From contig JASHNV010000058.1 in assembly GCA_030041455.1 (NCBI GenBank), positions 1 through 64,000 of the forward strand: a stretch of DNA of 64,000 nucleotides, given 5' to 3'. The translations under genes and the position numbers were made by a program. This document shows positions 50,396 to 61,262 of the stretch, one piece after another; the first letter of the stretch is position 1; each line of letters begins with the position of its first letter. Under the pieces are notes generated by a model. The model was not told where the DNA came from. It searched no databases and saw only the letters and a program-made list of their open reading frames with translations. Source of the stretch: Spirochaetia bacterium. Lineage in GTDB: Bacteria; Spirochaetota; Spirochaetia; DAHUYW01.

Positions 50396-51634
50396 ATGAA
50401 GCTCTACAGCCGCGGACAGGTCGCGGTCATTGCCGCTCTCAGCGCCGTGGGAGCCCTCGTCGCGGGAGGGGCCGTCGTCGTGAGCGTCGATGTCATCGCC
50501 CGCGCTTCGGCGGGAGCGCGGAGCCCGGTCCTCGGCGCCGAACAGCTGTCCCCCGATCTCAAGCTTCAGACGAGCGCGCCCGCGGGGACCCCGTTCGCGG
50601 TCGAGTCCGGGGTCCGGTATGACGACGAAGAGTCGCAGAACATCGCGATCTACCAGAGAGTCAACGCCGCCGTGGTGAATATCTCCACCGAGAACATGGC
50701 GCTCAACTGGTTCCTCGAGCCGGTACCCGAAGGCGGCGGCATCGGCTCGGGCTCGATCATCGACAAGCGGGGATACGTCCTCACCAACTACCACGTCGTT
50801 GCGAAGGCGTACAAGGTGACGGTCACGCTTGCCGACGGGCAGCAGTTCGCCGGGAAGGTGATCGGTTCCGACCCCGAGAGCGACCTTGCCGTCGTCAAGT
50901 TCGACCCCGGGAGCCGTTCCCTCGTGACGGTGCCGCTCGGCACGGCGAAGAACCTGAAGGTCGGCCAGAGGGTTCTCGCGATCGGCAACCCCTTCGGCCT
51001 GAGCCGGACCCTCACGACCGGCATCGTCTCGGGTCTCGGGCGGCCCATTCAGACCGACAACGGCCTCGTGCTGCGCAACATGATCCAGACCGACGCTTCC
51101 ATCAATCCCGGGAACTCAGGGGGTCCGCTCCTCGATTCCCAAGGCCTCATGATCGGCATCAACACCATGATCTATACGCCGTCGGGCGGCTCGGTCGGCA
51201 TCGGGTTCGCGACGCCGGTCGACACCGCGCGGCGAGTGCTTCCCGATCTCATCAAGTTCGGGCTCGTGCGCCGCGGCTGGATCGACCTCATTCCCGTTCA
51301 GCTCGACGGCAACGTCGTGCGCTTCGGGAGGCTCCCCGTGGCGAGAGGTCTCCTGGTCTCGCGGGTCATTCCCGGCGGCAACGCCGAAGCGGCGGGTATC
51401 AGGGGCGGGGATCCCGAGAATCCGGTCCGCTACGGGCAGTCGATCATCTACTTCGGCGGCGACATCATCGTCGCGGTAAACGGGCTCCCGGTCGCGTCCA
51501 TCGGGGACTATTTCACCGCGCTTGAGAGGACCCGTCCCGGCGAGACGGTCCCGGTCGACGTTCTTCGGGACGGACGGCGGCTTTCGCTCTCGGTGACCCT
51601 CGACCACCGACCTACCGGGCTCACGTGGGAATGA
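50396..51634 (+). CDS. HtrA/DegP-type periplasmic serine protease
   Basis: ATG 50396 follows a run of Gs; the longer frame starting at 50348 would begin inside the promoter. The 412-residue protein has an N-terminal signal-anchor (VAVIAALSAVGALVAGGAVV), a trypsin-like domain with His near residue 133 (LTNYHVVAK), Asp near 163 (SDLAVVKFD) and Ser near 241 (NPGNSGGPLLDS), then one PDZ domain (about 310-410) including GGDIIVAVNGLPVASIGDY. It degrades or refolds damaged envelope proteins. uvrB starts 17 bases downstream. Confidence 0.92.
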   Translation: MKLYSRGQVAVIAALSAVGALVAGGAVVVSVDVIARASAGARSPVLGAEQLSPDLKLQTSAPAGTPFAVESGVRYDDEESQNIAIYQRVNAAVVNISTENMALNWFLEPVPEGGGIGSGSIIDKRGYVLTNYHVVAKAYKVTVTLADGQQFAGKVIGSDPESDLAVVKFDPGSRSLVTVPLGTAKNLKVGQRVLAIGNPFGLSRTLTTGIVSGLGRPIQTDNGLVLRNMIQTDASINPGNSGGPLLDSQGLMIGINTMIYTPSGGSVGIGFATPVDTARRVLPDLIKFGLVRRGWIDLIPVQLDGNVVRFGRLPVARGLLVSRVIPGGNAEAAGIRGGDPENPVRYGQSIIYFGGDIIVAVNGLPVASIGDYFTALERTRPGETVPVDVLRDGRRLSLSVTLDHRPTGLTWE

Positions 51635-51651
51635 GCCGCGCTTGAGCCGAC

Positions 51652-53640
<1,989 letters not shown>

Positions 53641-53756
53641 GGGGCGCGGAGTCCCGCGAGCGGGTCAGATCGGCTTGCTCCGGCCGCGAGAGGCACATGA
53701 CAAACGAGCACGGACATGGCGGGGCGCTCGGCGCTCCGCCCGGATCGAGGAGGGAC

Positions 53757-54167
53757 GTGAGACACGGCACGTCTCGGACGGGTGGCCTGAGGCGCGGAGC
53801 GCTCTTCGCGCTCGCGCTCGCCGCGGGGTCGCTCGCGCTCGCCTCGTGCGGCAAGCGCGAGGCCGAGCAGATCAAGCTTCCGGCGACCCCGATCCTGAGC
53901 GCGGAGGAGCAGTGGGGCGTCGTGAACTACGACCACCTCCGCATCCGGGACCACGGCTCCCTCGACGGCAAGGCGCTCCTCACGATTCGCAAAGGGGACG
54001 AGGTCGAGGTCCTCAACCGGGCGCCCGACCTCGTCGCGATCGACGACGTGCAGGGCTACTGGTACTACGTCAATTATCGGGGGCTCCGCGGCTGGGTGTT
54101 CGGCGCCTACCTGGACCTCTACGACTCGAAGCAGAAGGCGGACGACGCGGCGAAGGGGACCGACTGA
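53757..54167 (+). CDS. Lipoprotein with SH3-like domain
   Basis: GTG 53757 has GAGGAGG upstream and gives 136 residues: a signal peptide of the RRGALFALALAAGSLALASC type with lipobox LASC, then a bacterial SH3 (SH3_3) domain: NYDHLRIRDHGSLDGKALLT, IRKGDEVEVLNRAPD, YWYYVNYRGLRGWVFGAYL. Such domains bind cell-wall peptides or scaffold envelope complexes. The gene is followed immediately by the DUF445 gene, whose ATG comes straight after this stop codon. Confidence 0.8.
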   Translation: MRHGTSRTGGLRRGALFALALAAGSLALASCGKREAEQIKLPATPILSAEEQWGVVNYDHLRIRDHGSLDGKALLTIRKGDEVEVLNRAPDLVAIDDVQGYWYYVNYRGLRGWVFGAYLDLYDSKQKADDAAKGTD

Positions 54168-55625
54168 ATGCTCGCCGGGCAGGGTCTTCTCTCCTTGCTT
54201 GCCCCGCCCGTCATCGGAGCCGCGCTCGGGTACTCCGCGAGCGCGCTCGCGCTCCGTCTCGCGCTGAGGCGAGGGCGCTCGGCGCCCGGGAAGCCGAGCG
54301 CCCTCGCCTCAGGACTCGGCGACCTCGTCGCCACCGAGCTCCTCACGACCGAGACGCTCGCCGCCGAGATCCGCTCGGAAGGCTTTCGCGAGCGAACCGT
54401 CTCCGCGGTCGAGGCGATCACCTCCGAGCTGCTGTCCCTTCGCGCCTCCGAGCTTTTCTCCCCCGAGGAGGAGATCCCCGCGGATGCCCCGGGCGCGCGC
54501 TCCGCCGCCCGCGAGCTCCTTTCCTCCGGGAGCGCCTCCTCGGCGCTCGGCGCCCTCGTTCGCGCGTGGGCGGGCGCGGTCTCGCGCATGCCGGTCGAGG
54601 AGCTCGTGCGAAGCGAGGGCGCGAGACGGCTCATCGAGGCGGCGGCGGCCGGCCTCGCTCAGGGGGCCTCCGGGAAGGAGCTTGAGCGCGCGGTGGGCCT
54701 CCTCCTCGACGCGCTCCTCGCCTCGGAGGAGGCCCGAGCCGACCTCTTCTCGGAGCCCGGAATCGAGGAGGCCGCGCGGACCCTCGATGCGATCTATCCG
54801 TCCGTCGTGGACTTCCTCATGGGATGGCTTCGCTCGAGCTCGACCCAGGCGGATCTCGTCGTTCGCGGCAGGCTCCTCGTGCGCGACATTCTCGACCGCC
54901 TGACCGCCCTCCAGCGGATCATCGTCTCGGCGGCGCAGTACGACCGGACCATCGACTCGAACATGCGCGGCATCGTACAGGAGGCCCTTGACCAAATCGA
55001 GGAGGGAGCGCGAGACTCACAGACGCAGGCCCGGCTCGTGGAGGCCGCCCGGCGGGAGCTGCGCTCCCTGCGCTCGAAGAGGGTGGGCGGGGAGGCGGAG
55101 GAGGGTCTGAAGCGCCTGGCCGCTCAGGCGGTATCCGGGGGCATCGCGGCGCTCCGCGGCCCCGAGGCTCGCGGCCGCCTGATCGAGAGTCTGACCGATC
55201 TCGTCGGGGGCGCGGCGGGAGAGACGGTCGGGGGGCTCGTCGAGCGGCTTTTCGGGCTGCAGGCGGGCGGGTTTCCCCGATTCGCCTCGGACCTAGTCTC
55301 CGGGGGCGCGGTGCCCGGCCTGCTCTCGCGCATGCCCGACGTCGCGATCGGGGCGCTTCTCGGGATCGAGGGAGAGCGCAAGCGGCGGATCGACCGCGCG
55401 ATCGCGGCGGCTCTCATCGGCGCGGCCGGCGCGATGGCGCCGGACCTTTTCGCGTCGGTCGACGTGCGCGCGACGGTCGTCTCGAAGATCGACGGGCTGA
55501 AGCCCGGCGAGCTCGAGGGCTTCATGCTCGGCGCCCTGAAGGGGTGGCTTGACGCCGCGGCGCTGTTCGGCGGAGCGCTCGGCTTTGTGATCGGAGCGGT
55601 CGCCGATCTCATCCATTTCCTGTGA
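54168..55625 (+). CDS. DUF445-family membrane protein
   Basis: The 485-residue protein has one N-terminal membrane helix (LLAPPVIGAALGYSASALAL) and a C-terminal pair (LDAAALFGGALGFVIGAVAD) with a long alanine- and leucine-rich helical middle. The ending VDVRATVVSKIDGLKPGELE with GFMLGALKGWLDAAALFGGA matches the DUF445/YheB family, whose members sit in the membrane with a large cytoplasmic helical domain; no biochemical role is known. It abuts the lipoprotein gene and lies 24 bases before the GGDEF gene. Confidence 0.75.
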   Translation: MLAGQGLLSLLAPPVIGAALGYSASALALRLALRRGRSAPGKPSALASGLGDLVATELLTTETLAAEIRSEGFRERTVSAVEAITSELLSLRASELFSPEEEIPADAPGARSAARELLSSGSASSALGALVRAWAGAVSRMPVEELVRSEGARRLIEAAAAGLAQGASGKELERAVGLLLDALLASEEARADLFSEPGIEEAARTLDAIYPSVVDFLMGWLRSSSTQADLVVRGRLLVRDILDRLTALQRIIVSAAQYDRTIDSNMRGIVQEALDQIEEGARDSQTQARLVEAARRELRSLRSKRVGGEAEEGLKRLAAQAVSGGIAALRGPEARGRLIESLTDLVGGAAGETVGGLVERLFGLQAGGFPRFASDLVSGGAVPGLLSRMPDVAIGALLGIEGERKRRIDRAIAAALIGAAGAMAPDLFASVDVRATVVSKIDGLKPGELEGFMLGALKGWLDAAALFGGALGFVIGAVADLIHFL

Positions 55626-55649
55626 TCGCTTTCCGGGAGGGGAACGAGC

Positions 55650-56672
55650 ATGGAGAGCGTACGGATCCTGGCGGTCGCCCGGAGCCTATCCCGCCTGAAG
55701 CGACTTCGCTCGAGCGCGGCCGAGGAGGGCTTCGAGCTCCTCACGGCGCGCTCGGGGAGCGAAGCGCTCGCCATCGTGGAGACCGGGCAGATCGACCTGC
55801 TCCTCCTTGAGGACGCGCTTCCCGGCGCCCTCACGGTCGTCGCCGCGCATCGCGCGAAGCGCGGGAGCGAGCCGCATCAGATCGTCGCGCTCACGCCGGG
55901 GCTCGCCCGAGGCGGCTTTCGCGGGAACATCCCGTACGACGACTTCTTCGCCGCGTTCGCCTCGACGGGGGAGCGAAAGGCGAGGATCCGATCGGCGGTC
56001 GATCGCCTGCGCCGCCAGCGCGAGCTCGCGCGCGAGCGGGACCATTTTCGCGCCGCGATCCACGACGAGCGCGAGCAGTCCGCTCGACTCCTCGACCGGC
56101 ACCTGCATCTCGTGAAGGCCTTCCGCGCCATGGAGGGCATCAACGAGGAGCTTGAGCGGAGCAACAAGCGCCTTGAGAAGATCGCCCGCTACGACATGCT
56201 CTCGGGACTGCTGAACCGGTCGAGCCTCTTCGCCGCGATGGACATCGAGATCGAGCGCGCGGTGAGAAACGGCGCCCCGCTCGGCGGATTCATGACCGAT
56301 ATCGACCATTTCAAGAGCATCAACGACAACTTCGGCCATCCGTACGGCGACGAGGTCATCCGCCAGATCGGCAATCGGTTGAAGCTCGCGATGAGGACCT
56401 ACGACTCCGCCGGCAGGTACGGAGGCGAGGAGTTCTTCATCATTCTGCCGAACACCACGATCGACCAGGCGCGCATGATCGCCGAGCGCTTTCGCGAGAG
56501 TCTCGACCGCGCTCCGGTGGTCCTCGGCGACGACACGGTGAAGGTGACCGCGTCGCTCGGCGTCGCCGAATACCGGGTAGGGGCGAATCGGGAGGAGTGG
56601 GTACGCTCCGCCGACCGCGCGATGTACAGCGCGAAGCAGGAGGGACGGAACCGGACCGTCGTCGAGGCCTAG
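55650..56672 (+). CDS. Diguanylate cyclase with degenerate receiver-like domain
   Basis: The 340-residue protein starts with a response-regulator-like fold (residues 1-115: VRILAVARSLSRLKRL, TGQIDLLLLEDALPG) that lacks the acidic pocket, then a coiled coil (about 125-190) and a GGDEF domain with RYGGEEFFIILPNT near residue 257. The active-site GGEEF and the RxxD inhibitory site five residues upstream (RTYDSAGRYGG) are both intact, so it should make c-di-GMP and be product-inhibited. GGAGG lies before ATG 55650. It converges on phoR with a four-base CTAG overlap of stops. Confidence 0.92.
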   Translation: MESVRILAVARSLSRLKRLRSSAAEEGFELLTARSGSEALAIVETGQIDLLLLEDALPGALTVVAAHRAKRGSEPHQIVALTPGLARGGFRGNIPYDDFFAAFASTGERKARIRSAVDRLRRQRELARERDHFRAAIHDEREQSARLLDRHLHLVKAFRAMEGINEELERSNKRLEKIARYDMLSGLLNRSSLFAAMDIEIERAVRNGAPLGGFMTDIDHFKSINDNFGHPYGDEVIRQIGNRLKLAMRTYDSAGRYGGEEFFIILPNTTIDQARMIAERFRESLDRAPVVLGDDTVKVTASLGVAEYRVGANREEWVRSADRAMYSAKQEGRNRTVVEA

Positions 56673-58123
56673 GCTTTGAGCGCGCGGCCCGCAGGCCGCG
56701 GCGGCTTCTCCGCGGGCAGTTGCGGATTCGGGAGCCTCATCGTGAAGGTGCTTCCGGAGCCCACCTCGCTCGTCACGAAAACCTCGCCCCGGTGGGAGAG
56801 GGTTATGTGCTTGACGATCGCGAGGCCGAGCCCCGTTCCCCCGAGATCGCGGCTTCGCGCCTTCTCCACGCGGTAGAAGCGCTCGAAGACCCGGGGCAGG
56901 TCCTTCTGCGGAATGCCGATGCCGTGGTCCGCGACGACGATCTCGACCGTCTCGGTCTCCCCGCCGGCCGAACAGCTTTCCGCCGAGACCCTCACGGTCG
57001 TGTTTTCGCCGCTGTACTTCACCGCGTTGTCGACGAGGTTGACGACGGCCTGCTCGATGAGGACCGGGTTCCCGACGAGCGTCAGGGACTCGTCGCAATC
57101 GACCTCGACGCGAACGGCGCGCTTCTCCGCCTTGTCCGAGCAGACTCCGACCGCGTCCATGAGGGTCTCGCGCACGTTGAAGCGGCTGAACTCGAGCGGC
57201 TCGCCGTCGGTCTGCTCGAGGCGCGAGAGACTGAGGAGGTCCTCGATGATGGCGTGAAGCCGCTCGGACTGCTTCGCGAGGATCCCGAGAAAGCGGCGGG
57301 CGGTCGGCGGATCGTCGATCGCGCCGTCGCGGAGCGTCTCGATGAAGCCCTTGATCGAGGTGACGGGGGTCATGAGCTCGTGGGAGACGTTGGCGACGAA
57401 GTCCCGCCTGATGCTCTCGAGGCTTCTCAGCTTCGTGACGTCGTTGAGCACGAGCACGACCCTGTCGACGTTGCTCTCGTCCGAGTCGCTCAAGTCGCGG
57501 CGGAGCACGGTTCCGTGCACCTGGAGGAAGCGCCTCTCCTTTCCCGCGAGCGTGATGCTCGCTTCCCGGGGCTGCCGGCTCGACAGGGTCTCCTGCGCGA
57601 AGTTGAAGAGGTCGGTGTTGCGGATCACCTCGAGGAGCGGCCGCCGCTTGGCCTCGGCCGGCGCCATCTCGGTGAGGCGCGACGCCGCGGGATTCACCTC
57701 GATGATCTCCATGTCGGTGTCGAGGACGATGACCGCCTCGACCATGCCGGAGAGGATCGCCTTCTGCTCGTTGCGCTGTCTCTCGAGGACCTCGAGGCGT
57801 TTCTTCAAGCTGTCCGCCATGAGCTCGAGCGCCCGAAAGAGCTCGCCGAACGCGTAGGCCTCTCCGATCGGCGGGGTGAAGTCGAGGTTCCCCGCGGCGA
57901 GCTTCTCCGCCATCTCGCGGAGCGTCTCGACCGGCCTCTGCTCGCGGAGCAGCAGCCGGTAGACGAGCGCGCCTGAGCCCGCGACGACCAGAGCCCAGAG
58001 CGCGGCGAAGAGGAGGCCGGAGGGGTGGGCTCCCCGGAGGAACAGGATCGCGAGGAGCCCGGTCAGCACCGCGTCGGAGGCGACGACCAGCAAGAGCGGA
58101 AGGAAGGCCCGGCGCAGGCGCAT
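56669..58123 (-). CDS. phoR: Phosphate-regulon sensor histidine kinase
   Basis: The 484-residue protein has two N-terminal membrane helices (residues 8-30 and 38-58), a HAMP-like linker, a PAS domain (about 117-225, VEAVIVLDTDMEIIEVNPAA), the HisKA H-box FVANVSHELMTPVTSIKGF with His near 246, and an HATPase with N-box NLVDNAVKYSGEN, G1 DHGIGIPQKDL and G2 GGTGLGLAIVKH. This is the PhoR arrangement. It senses phosphate status through PhoU and the Pst transporter. It lies 13 bases downstream of phoB. Confidence 0.92.
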   Translation of the reverse strand: MRLRRAFLPLLLVVASDAVLTGLLAILFLRGAHPSGLLFAALWALVVAGSGALVYRLLLREQRPVETLREMAEKLAAGNLDFTPPIGEAYAFGELFRALELMADSLKKRLEVLERQRNEQKAILSGMVEAVIVLDTDMEIIEVNPAASRLTEMAPAEAKRRPLLEVIRNTDLFNFAQETLSSRQPREASITLAGKERRFLQVHGTVLRRDLSDSDESNVDRVVLVLNDVTKLRSLESIRRDFVANVSHELMTPVTSIKGFIETLRDGAIDDPPTARRFLGILAKQSERLHAIIEDLLSLSRLEQTDGEPLEFSRFNVRETLMDAVGVCSDKAEKRAVRVEVDCDESLTLVGNPVLIEQAVVNLVDNAVKYSGENTTVRVSAESCSAGGETETVEIVVADHGIGIPQKDLPRVFERFYRVEKARSRDLGGTGLGLAIVKHITLSHRGEVFVTSEVGSGSTFTMRLPNPQLPAEKPPRPAGRALKA

Positions 58124-58136
58124 CGGTGTGCTCAGG

Positions 58137-58832
58137 CTACTCCTCCTGCATTCGGTATCCGATTCCCCGCACCGTCTCGATGTACCGTCCCTCTTTTCCG
58201 AGCTTCTTGCGGATCCCGAGAATCTGGACGTCCACCGAGCGCTCCGTCACGGGGTAGTCGGCTCCCTTCACCGCCGCGATGATCTGGTTGCGCGAGAAGA
58301 CCCACCCGGGGTTCCGCGACAGGTACTCGAGGATGCCGAACTCCGAGACCGAGAGCGCGACCGGCTTCCCCGAGCAGGTGACCTCGTGGCGGGTGACGTC
58401 GATCTCGATCGCGTGGATGCGGATCCTCGATCGCTCCCCCGAGGACTCGGCGCGCTGCCTGCCCCGGCGGAGGACCGCCCGCACGCGCGCGATGAGGACC
58501 TTCGGGCTGAAGGGCTTCGCGATGTAGTCGTCGGCGCCGGTCTCAAGGCCCGCGATGATGTCGCTGTCCTCGGTTTTCGCCGTCACCATGAGAATCGGAG
58601 TCTCCCTCGTGCGGGCGTCCTGCTTGAGGCGGCGGCAGACGTCGAGCCCGTCGACGCCGGGAAGCATGAGGTCGAGCACGATCAAGTCGGGGCCCTTGGC
58701 GGCCGCCTCCCGCAGCGCCTCCTCGCCGGTCAGGGCTACGAGCGTCCGGTAGCCCTCCTTCTTGAGGTTGAAGTCGATGAGCTCGAGAATATCGCGCTCG
58801 TCGTCAACTATGAGAATCGTTTCCTTCGGCAT
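58137..58832 (-). CDS. phoB: Phosphate-regulon response regulator, OmpR family
   Basis: The 231-residue protein has a receiver domain with acidic residues DDERD (10-14), phospho-acceptor Asp54 in LIVLDLMLPGVDGL and Lys near 104 in DDYIAKPFSP, and a C-terminal winged helix (about 130-230) with HEVTCSGKPVALSVSEFGIL, VFSRNQIIAAVKGAD and RSVDVQILGIRKKLG. Phosphorylated PhoB binds Pho boxes and activates phosphate uptake genes. It overlaps the end of phoU by 29 bases. Confidence 0.95.
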   Translation of the reverse strand: MPKETILIVDDERDILELIDFNLKKEGYRTLVALTGEEALREAAAKGPDLIVLDLMLPGVDGLDVCRRLKQDARTRETPILMVTAKTEDSDIIAGLETGADDYIAKPFSPKVLIARVRAVLRRGRQRAESSGERSRIRIHAIEIDVTRHEVTCSGKPVALSVSEFGILEYLSRNPGWVFSRNQIIAAVKGADYPVTERSVDVQILGIRKKLGKEGRYIETVRGIGYRMQEE

Positions 58833-59517
58833 CGCTTTCTTCGCTGTAGTATCCGATTCGGTTCAGCTCGACGTGGCGACCCGTGTTGCTGTAGACGATC
58901 CACTCGCTGATGTTCGTGACGTGGTCGCCGAGCCGCTCGAGAAAGCGGCTGATGAACAGAAAGCTCGTCGACTGCTTCACGTAGCGGGAGTCGGCCTTCA
59001 GGTAGCCCCATATCTCGGTCATCACGTCGTGGTGGAGCTTGTCGAGGGAGGCGTCCATCTTCGCGGTCTCGATCGCGAGATCGGCGTCGCTGTTGATGAA
59101 GGCGGTAAGCACGTCGTGGATCATCTTGATCACGATCTCGCTCATCTTGGGGATGTCGATGAGCGGCTTCATGTAGACTTCCTCGGAGAGCCTGATTGCC
59201 GCTTTCGCGATGTGCACGGCGTGATCGCCCATGCGCTCGAGCTGCGTGACGATCTTCAGCGCGGTGATGATATGGCGCAGGTCGCTCGCCACCGGCTGCT
59301 CGGTGGCGATGAGGATCGTGCAGCGGTCCTCGATGTCGATCTCCTTCTGGTTGATCGCCTCGTCGTCGTCGACGATTTTCTTCGCGAGCTCGATATCCTG
59401 GTCGATGAGGCAGGAGATGGACTTGCCGATCGCCTCCTCGACGAGCGTGCCCATCTTGAGTATCTCCTGATTCAACGCCTTGAGACTCTCGCTGAAGTGT
59501 ATGCGCGGTACGGCCAC
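58804..59517 (-). CDS. phoU: Phosphate transport system regulator PhoU
   Basis: The 237-residue all-helical protein shows both PhoU repeats with their metal-binding patterns: IKSISCLIDQDIELAKKIVD-like helices with EAINQKEIDIEDRCTILIAT, then LERMGDHAVHIAKAAIRL and RFLERLGDHVTNISEWIVY (the E...D and ERxGDH signatures). PhoU connects the Pst transporter to PhoR, restraining kinase activity when phosphate is plentiful. It lies 21 bases downstream of pstB and partly overlaps phoB. Confidence 0.95.
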   Translation of the reverse strand: MAVPRIHFSESLKALNQEILKMGTLVEEAIGKSISCLIDQDIELAKKIVDDDEAINQKEIDIEDRCTILIATEQPVASDLRHIITALKIVTQLERMGDHAVHIAKAAIRLSEEVYMKPLIDIPKMSEIVIKMIHDVLTAFINSDADLAIETAKMDASLDKLHHDVMTEIWGYLKADSRYVKQSTSFLFISRFLERLGDHVTNISEWIVYSNTGRHVELNRIGYYSEESDAEGNDSHS

Positions 59518-59538
59518 TTTTCCCCCCCGTTACGGCTC

Positions 59539-60291
59539 TCAGCCGAACTTCCCGGAGATATACGCTTCGGTTCGCGGATTGGTCGGCTTAAAGAATATCT
59601 GCTGCGTCGAGCCGGTCTCCTCGACCACGCCGTCGAGGAAGAACGCGGTGTGGTCGGAGATGCGTCCGGCCTGCTGCATGTTGTGGGTGACGATGACGAT
59701 GGTGTAGCGGTTTTTCATCTCGTAGATGAGGTCCTCGATGCGCGCGGTGGAGATCGGGTCGAGCGCGGAGGTCGGCTCGTCCATCAGCACGACGTCCGGC
59801 TCGACCGCGAGGACCCTAGCGATGCACAGCCGCTGCTGCTGCCCGCCTGAGATGCCGAGCGCCGGCTTGTTCAAGCGATCCTTGATCTCGTCCCAAAGCG
59901 CGGCCGCCCGAAGGCTCCTTTCGACGATCTCGTCGATTTCGCGCCGTCTCTTCACGCCGTGGATTCGCGGGCCGTAGGCGACGTTGTCGTAGACGGTCAT
60001 CGGAAACGGGTTCGGCTTCTGGAAAACCATCCCCACCCGCCTTCGCAGCTCGATCTCGTCGTAGCCGTTGTAGACGTTCTTTCCGTCGTAGAGGATGGTC
60101 CCCGTCGTGACGACCCCCTCGATGATGTCGTTCATGCGGTTGAGGGCGCGCAGGAACGTGGATTTCCCGCACCCGGAGGGGCCGATCAGCGCGGTCACCC
60201 GCTTCGACTCGATGTTGAGCGATATCGATTTGAGCGCGTGCATCGCGCCGTAGAAGACGTTCAAGTCCTGCACTTGAAGCTTATAGTCCAT
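59539..60291 (-). CDS. pstB: Phosphate ABC transporter ATP-binding protein
   Basis: ATG 60291 follows GGGAG and gives 250 residues, the usual PstB length. Motifs: [20 protein letters not shown], Walker [20 protein letters not shown] near 37, Q-loop [20 protein letters not shown], signature [20 protein letters not shown], Walker [16 protein letters not shown] and H-loop VTHNMQQA. PstB powers high-affinity phosphate uptake, but pstS, pstC and pstA are not next to it; they must lie elsewhere. It opens the pstB-phoU-phoB-phoR operon behind a promoter with a possible Pho box. Confidence 0.95.
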   Translation of the reverse strand: MDYKLQVQDLNVFYGAMHALKSISLNIESKRVTALIGPSGCGKSTFLRALNRMNDIIEGVVTTGTILYDGKNVYNGYDEIELRRRVGMVFQKPNPFPMTVYDNVAYGPRIHGVKRRREIDEIVERSLRAAALWDEIKDRLNKPALGISGGQQQRLCIARVLAVEPDVVLMDEPTSALDPISTARIEDLIYEMKNRYTIVIVTHNMQQAGRISDHTAFFLDGVVEETGSTQQIFFKPTNPRTEAYISGKFG

Positions 60292-60322
60292 CGCAACTCC
60301 CGGAATCCCGCAGCAAGCCGTC

Positions 60323-60352
60323 ATTGTAACTGCCCCGAAGGTAGTTGGTAAA
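60323..60352 (-). promoter_or_regulatory. Promoter of pstB-phoU-phoB-phoR
   Basis: Minus strand: TTTACC (60352-60347), 18-base spacer, TACAAT (60328-60323), about 25 bases before ATG 60291. Confidence 0.6.
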
Positions 60353-60353
60353 G

Positions 60354-60369
60354 TGTGACGCGGTTGTGA
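60354..60369 (-). promoter_or_regulatory. Possible Pho box (PhoB-binding direct repeat)
   Basis: On the coding (minus) strand TCACA occurs at 60369-60365 and again at 60358-60354, exactly 11 bases apart, next to the -35 box. PhoB sites are 11-base direct repeats at this position. The match to the enterobacterial consensus is weak, so the assignment rests on spacing and location. Confidence 0.4.
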
Positions 60370-60415
60370 GCGGCAGATGAGTTTTCCGTTAAACGGCTCC
60401 AGGGAGCGATCCCGG

Positions 60416-61225
60416 TCAGGCGCCCGAATACCGCGCCATTCTGCGGAACCAGCCGTAGAGCGCCTCGATGCGGTAGTCGAACGAGTCGCGGATCATCCCC
60501 TCCATGCCGAGATACGTCAGGACCTTGACCACGACGCAGCCGTAGAACAGGAGCGAGCCGCGATAGGGCATCACGACGAGCTGCAGCTGCATGTCTCCGG
60601 GCCGCACCACCGGAACGAGGAGGAGCTTCAGGAGCGTCTCGCTCGTCATCGACATCGCGATCGTCCGCTCGGACGCCCGATAGCGGACCTCGGCGACGAA
60701 GGGCCCGAACGTCGAGTCGTCCTGGCGGATGTAGATCGTGCTGTCGGCGGGGGGATCGGCGACGAGCGGATCGGCGACCCGTCTGAGATCGTTCTCGCCC
60801 GCGACGACGTAGGAGTCGCGGAAGAGCACCCGCTTCCGGCCGAAGAGCGTCGAGTAGTAGCGGACGCCCTTGAGCGTGCTGATCGAGCGGAGCACGTTGT
60901 ACCACGCGGTCAGCCGCGCGCGGTCGTTCCCGGGCGGTAGCGGCGCGATGAAGACCGTCTCCACGCCGATCGTGTAGGGAAGCGAGGTCATCGAGGCGAG
61001 AATGGCGCCGCTCAGGGGCGATTGCGGGAGGAGCCGGGGGGACTCGACGCTCGTGAAGAAGCGCGTGACGCTTCCCTCGCGCAGGAGCGTCGCGGAATCC
61101 GCATCGGACATGGCCGGAATGATCTGCTCGAGGTCGGAGGCGCTGAGCGCGCCTGCGGCGGGGATCCCGGCGGCGAGGAGGAGCGCGAAGATTGAACAAA
61201 GCCGATGCGTCGTGGTATGGTTCAT
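60416..61225 (-). CDS. Exported protein of unknown function (possibly DUF6675)
   Basis: ATG 61225 gives 269 residues with a signal peptide ([19 protein letters not shown]). The mature part has [60 protein letters not shown] and a C-terminal region ending [17 protein letters not shown]. It resembles a spirochaete-restricted family annotated as DUF6675 as far as I can tell; no function is known. The frame upstream of the signal peptide (to 61669) overlaps murG on the other strand and is not expected to be real. The gene diverges from murG across 37 bases. Confidence 0.6.
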   Translation of the reverse strand: MNHTTTHRLCSIFALLLAAGIPAAGALSASDLEQIIPAMSDADSATLLREGSVTRFFTSVESPRLLPQSPLSGAILASMTSLPYTIGVETVFIAPLPPGNDRARLTAWYNVLRSISTLKGVRYYSTLFGRKRVLFRDSYVVAGENDLRRVADPLVADPPADSTIYIRQDDSTFGPFVAEVRYRASERTIAMSMTSETLLKLLLVPVVRPGDMQLQLVVMPYRGSLLFYGCVVVKVLTYLGMEGMIRDSFDYRIEALYGWFRRMARYSGA

Positions 61226-61262
61226 CCTACTAAAGATAGCACCTTTCCGTTCAAGAGGCACA

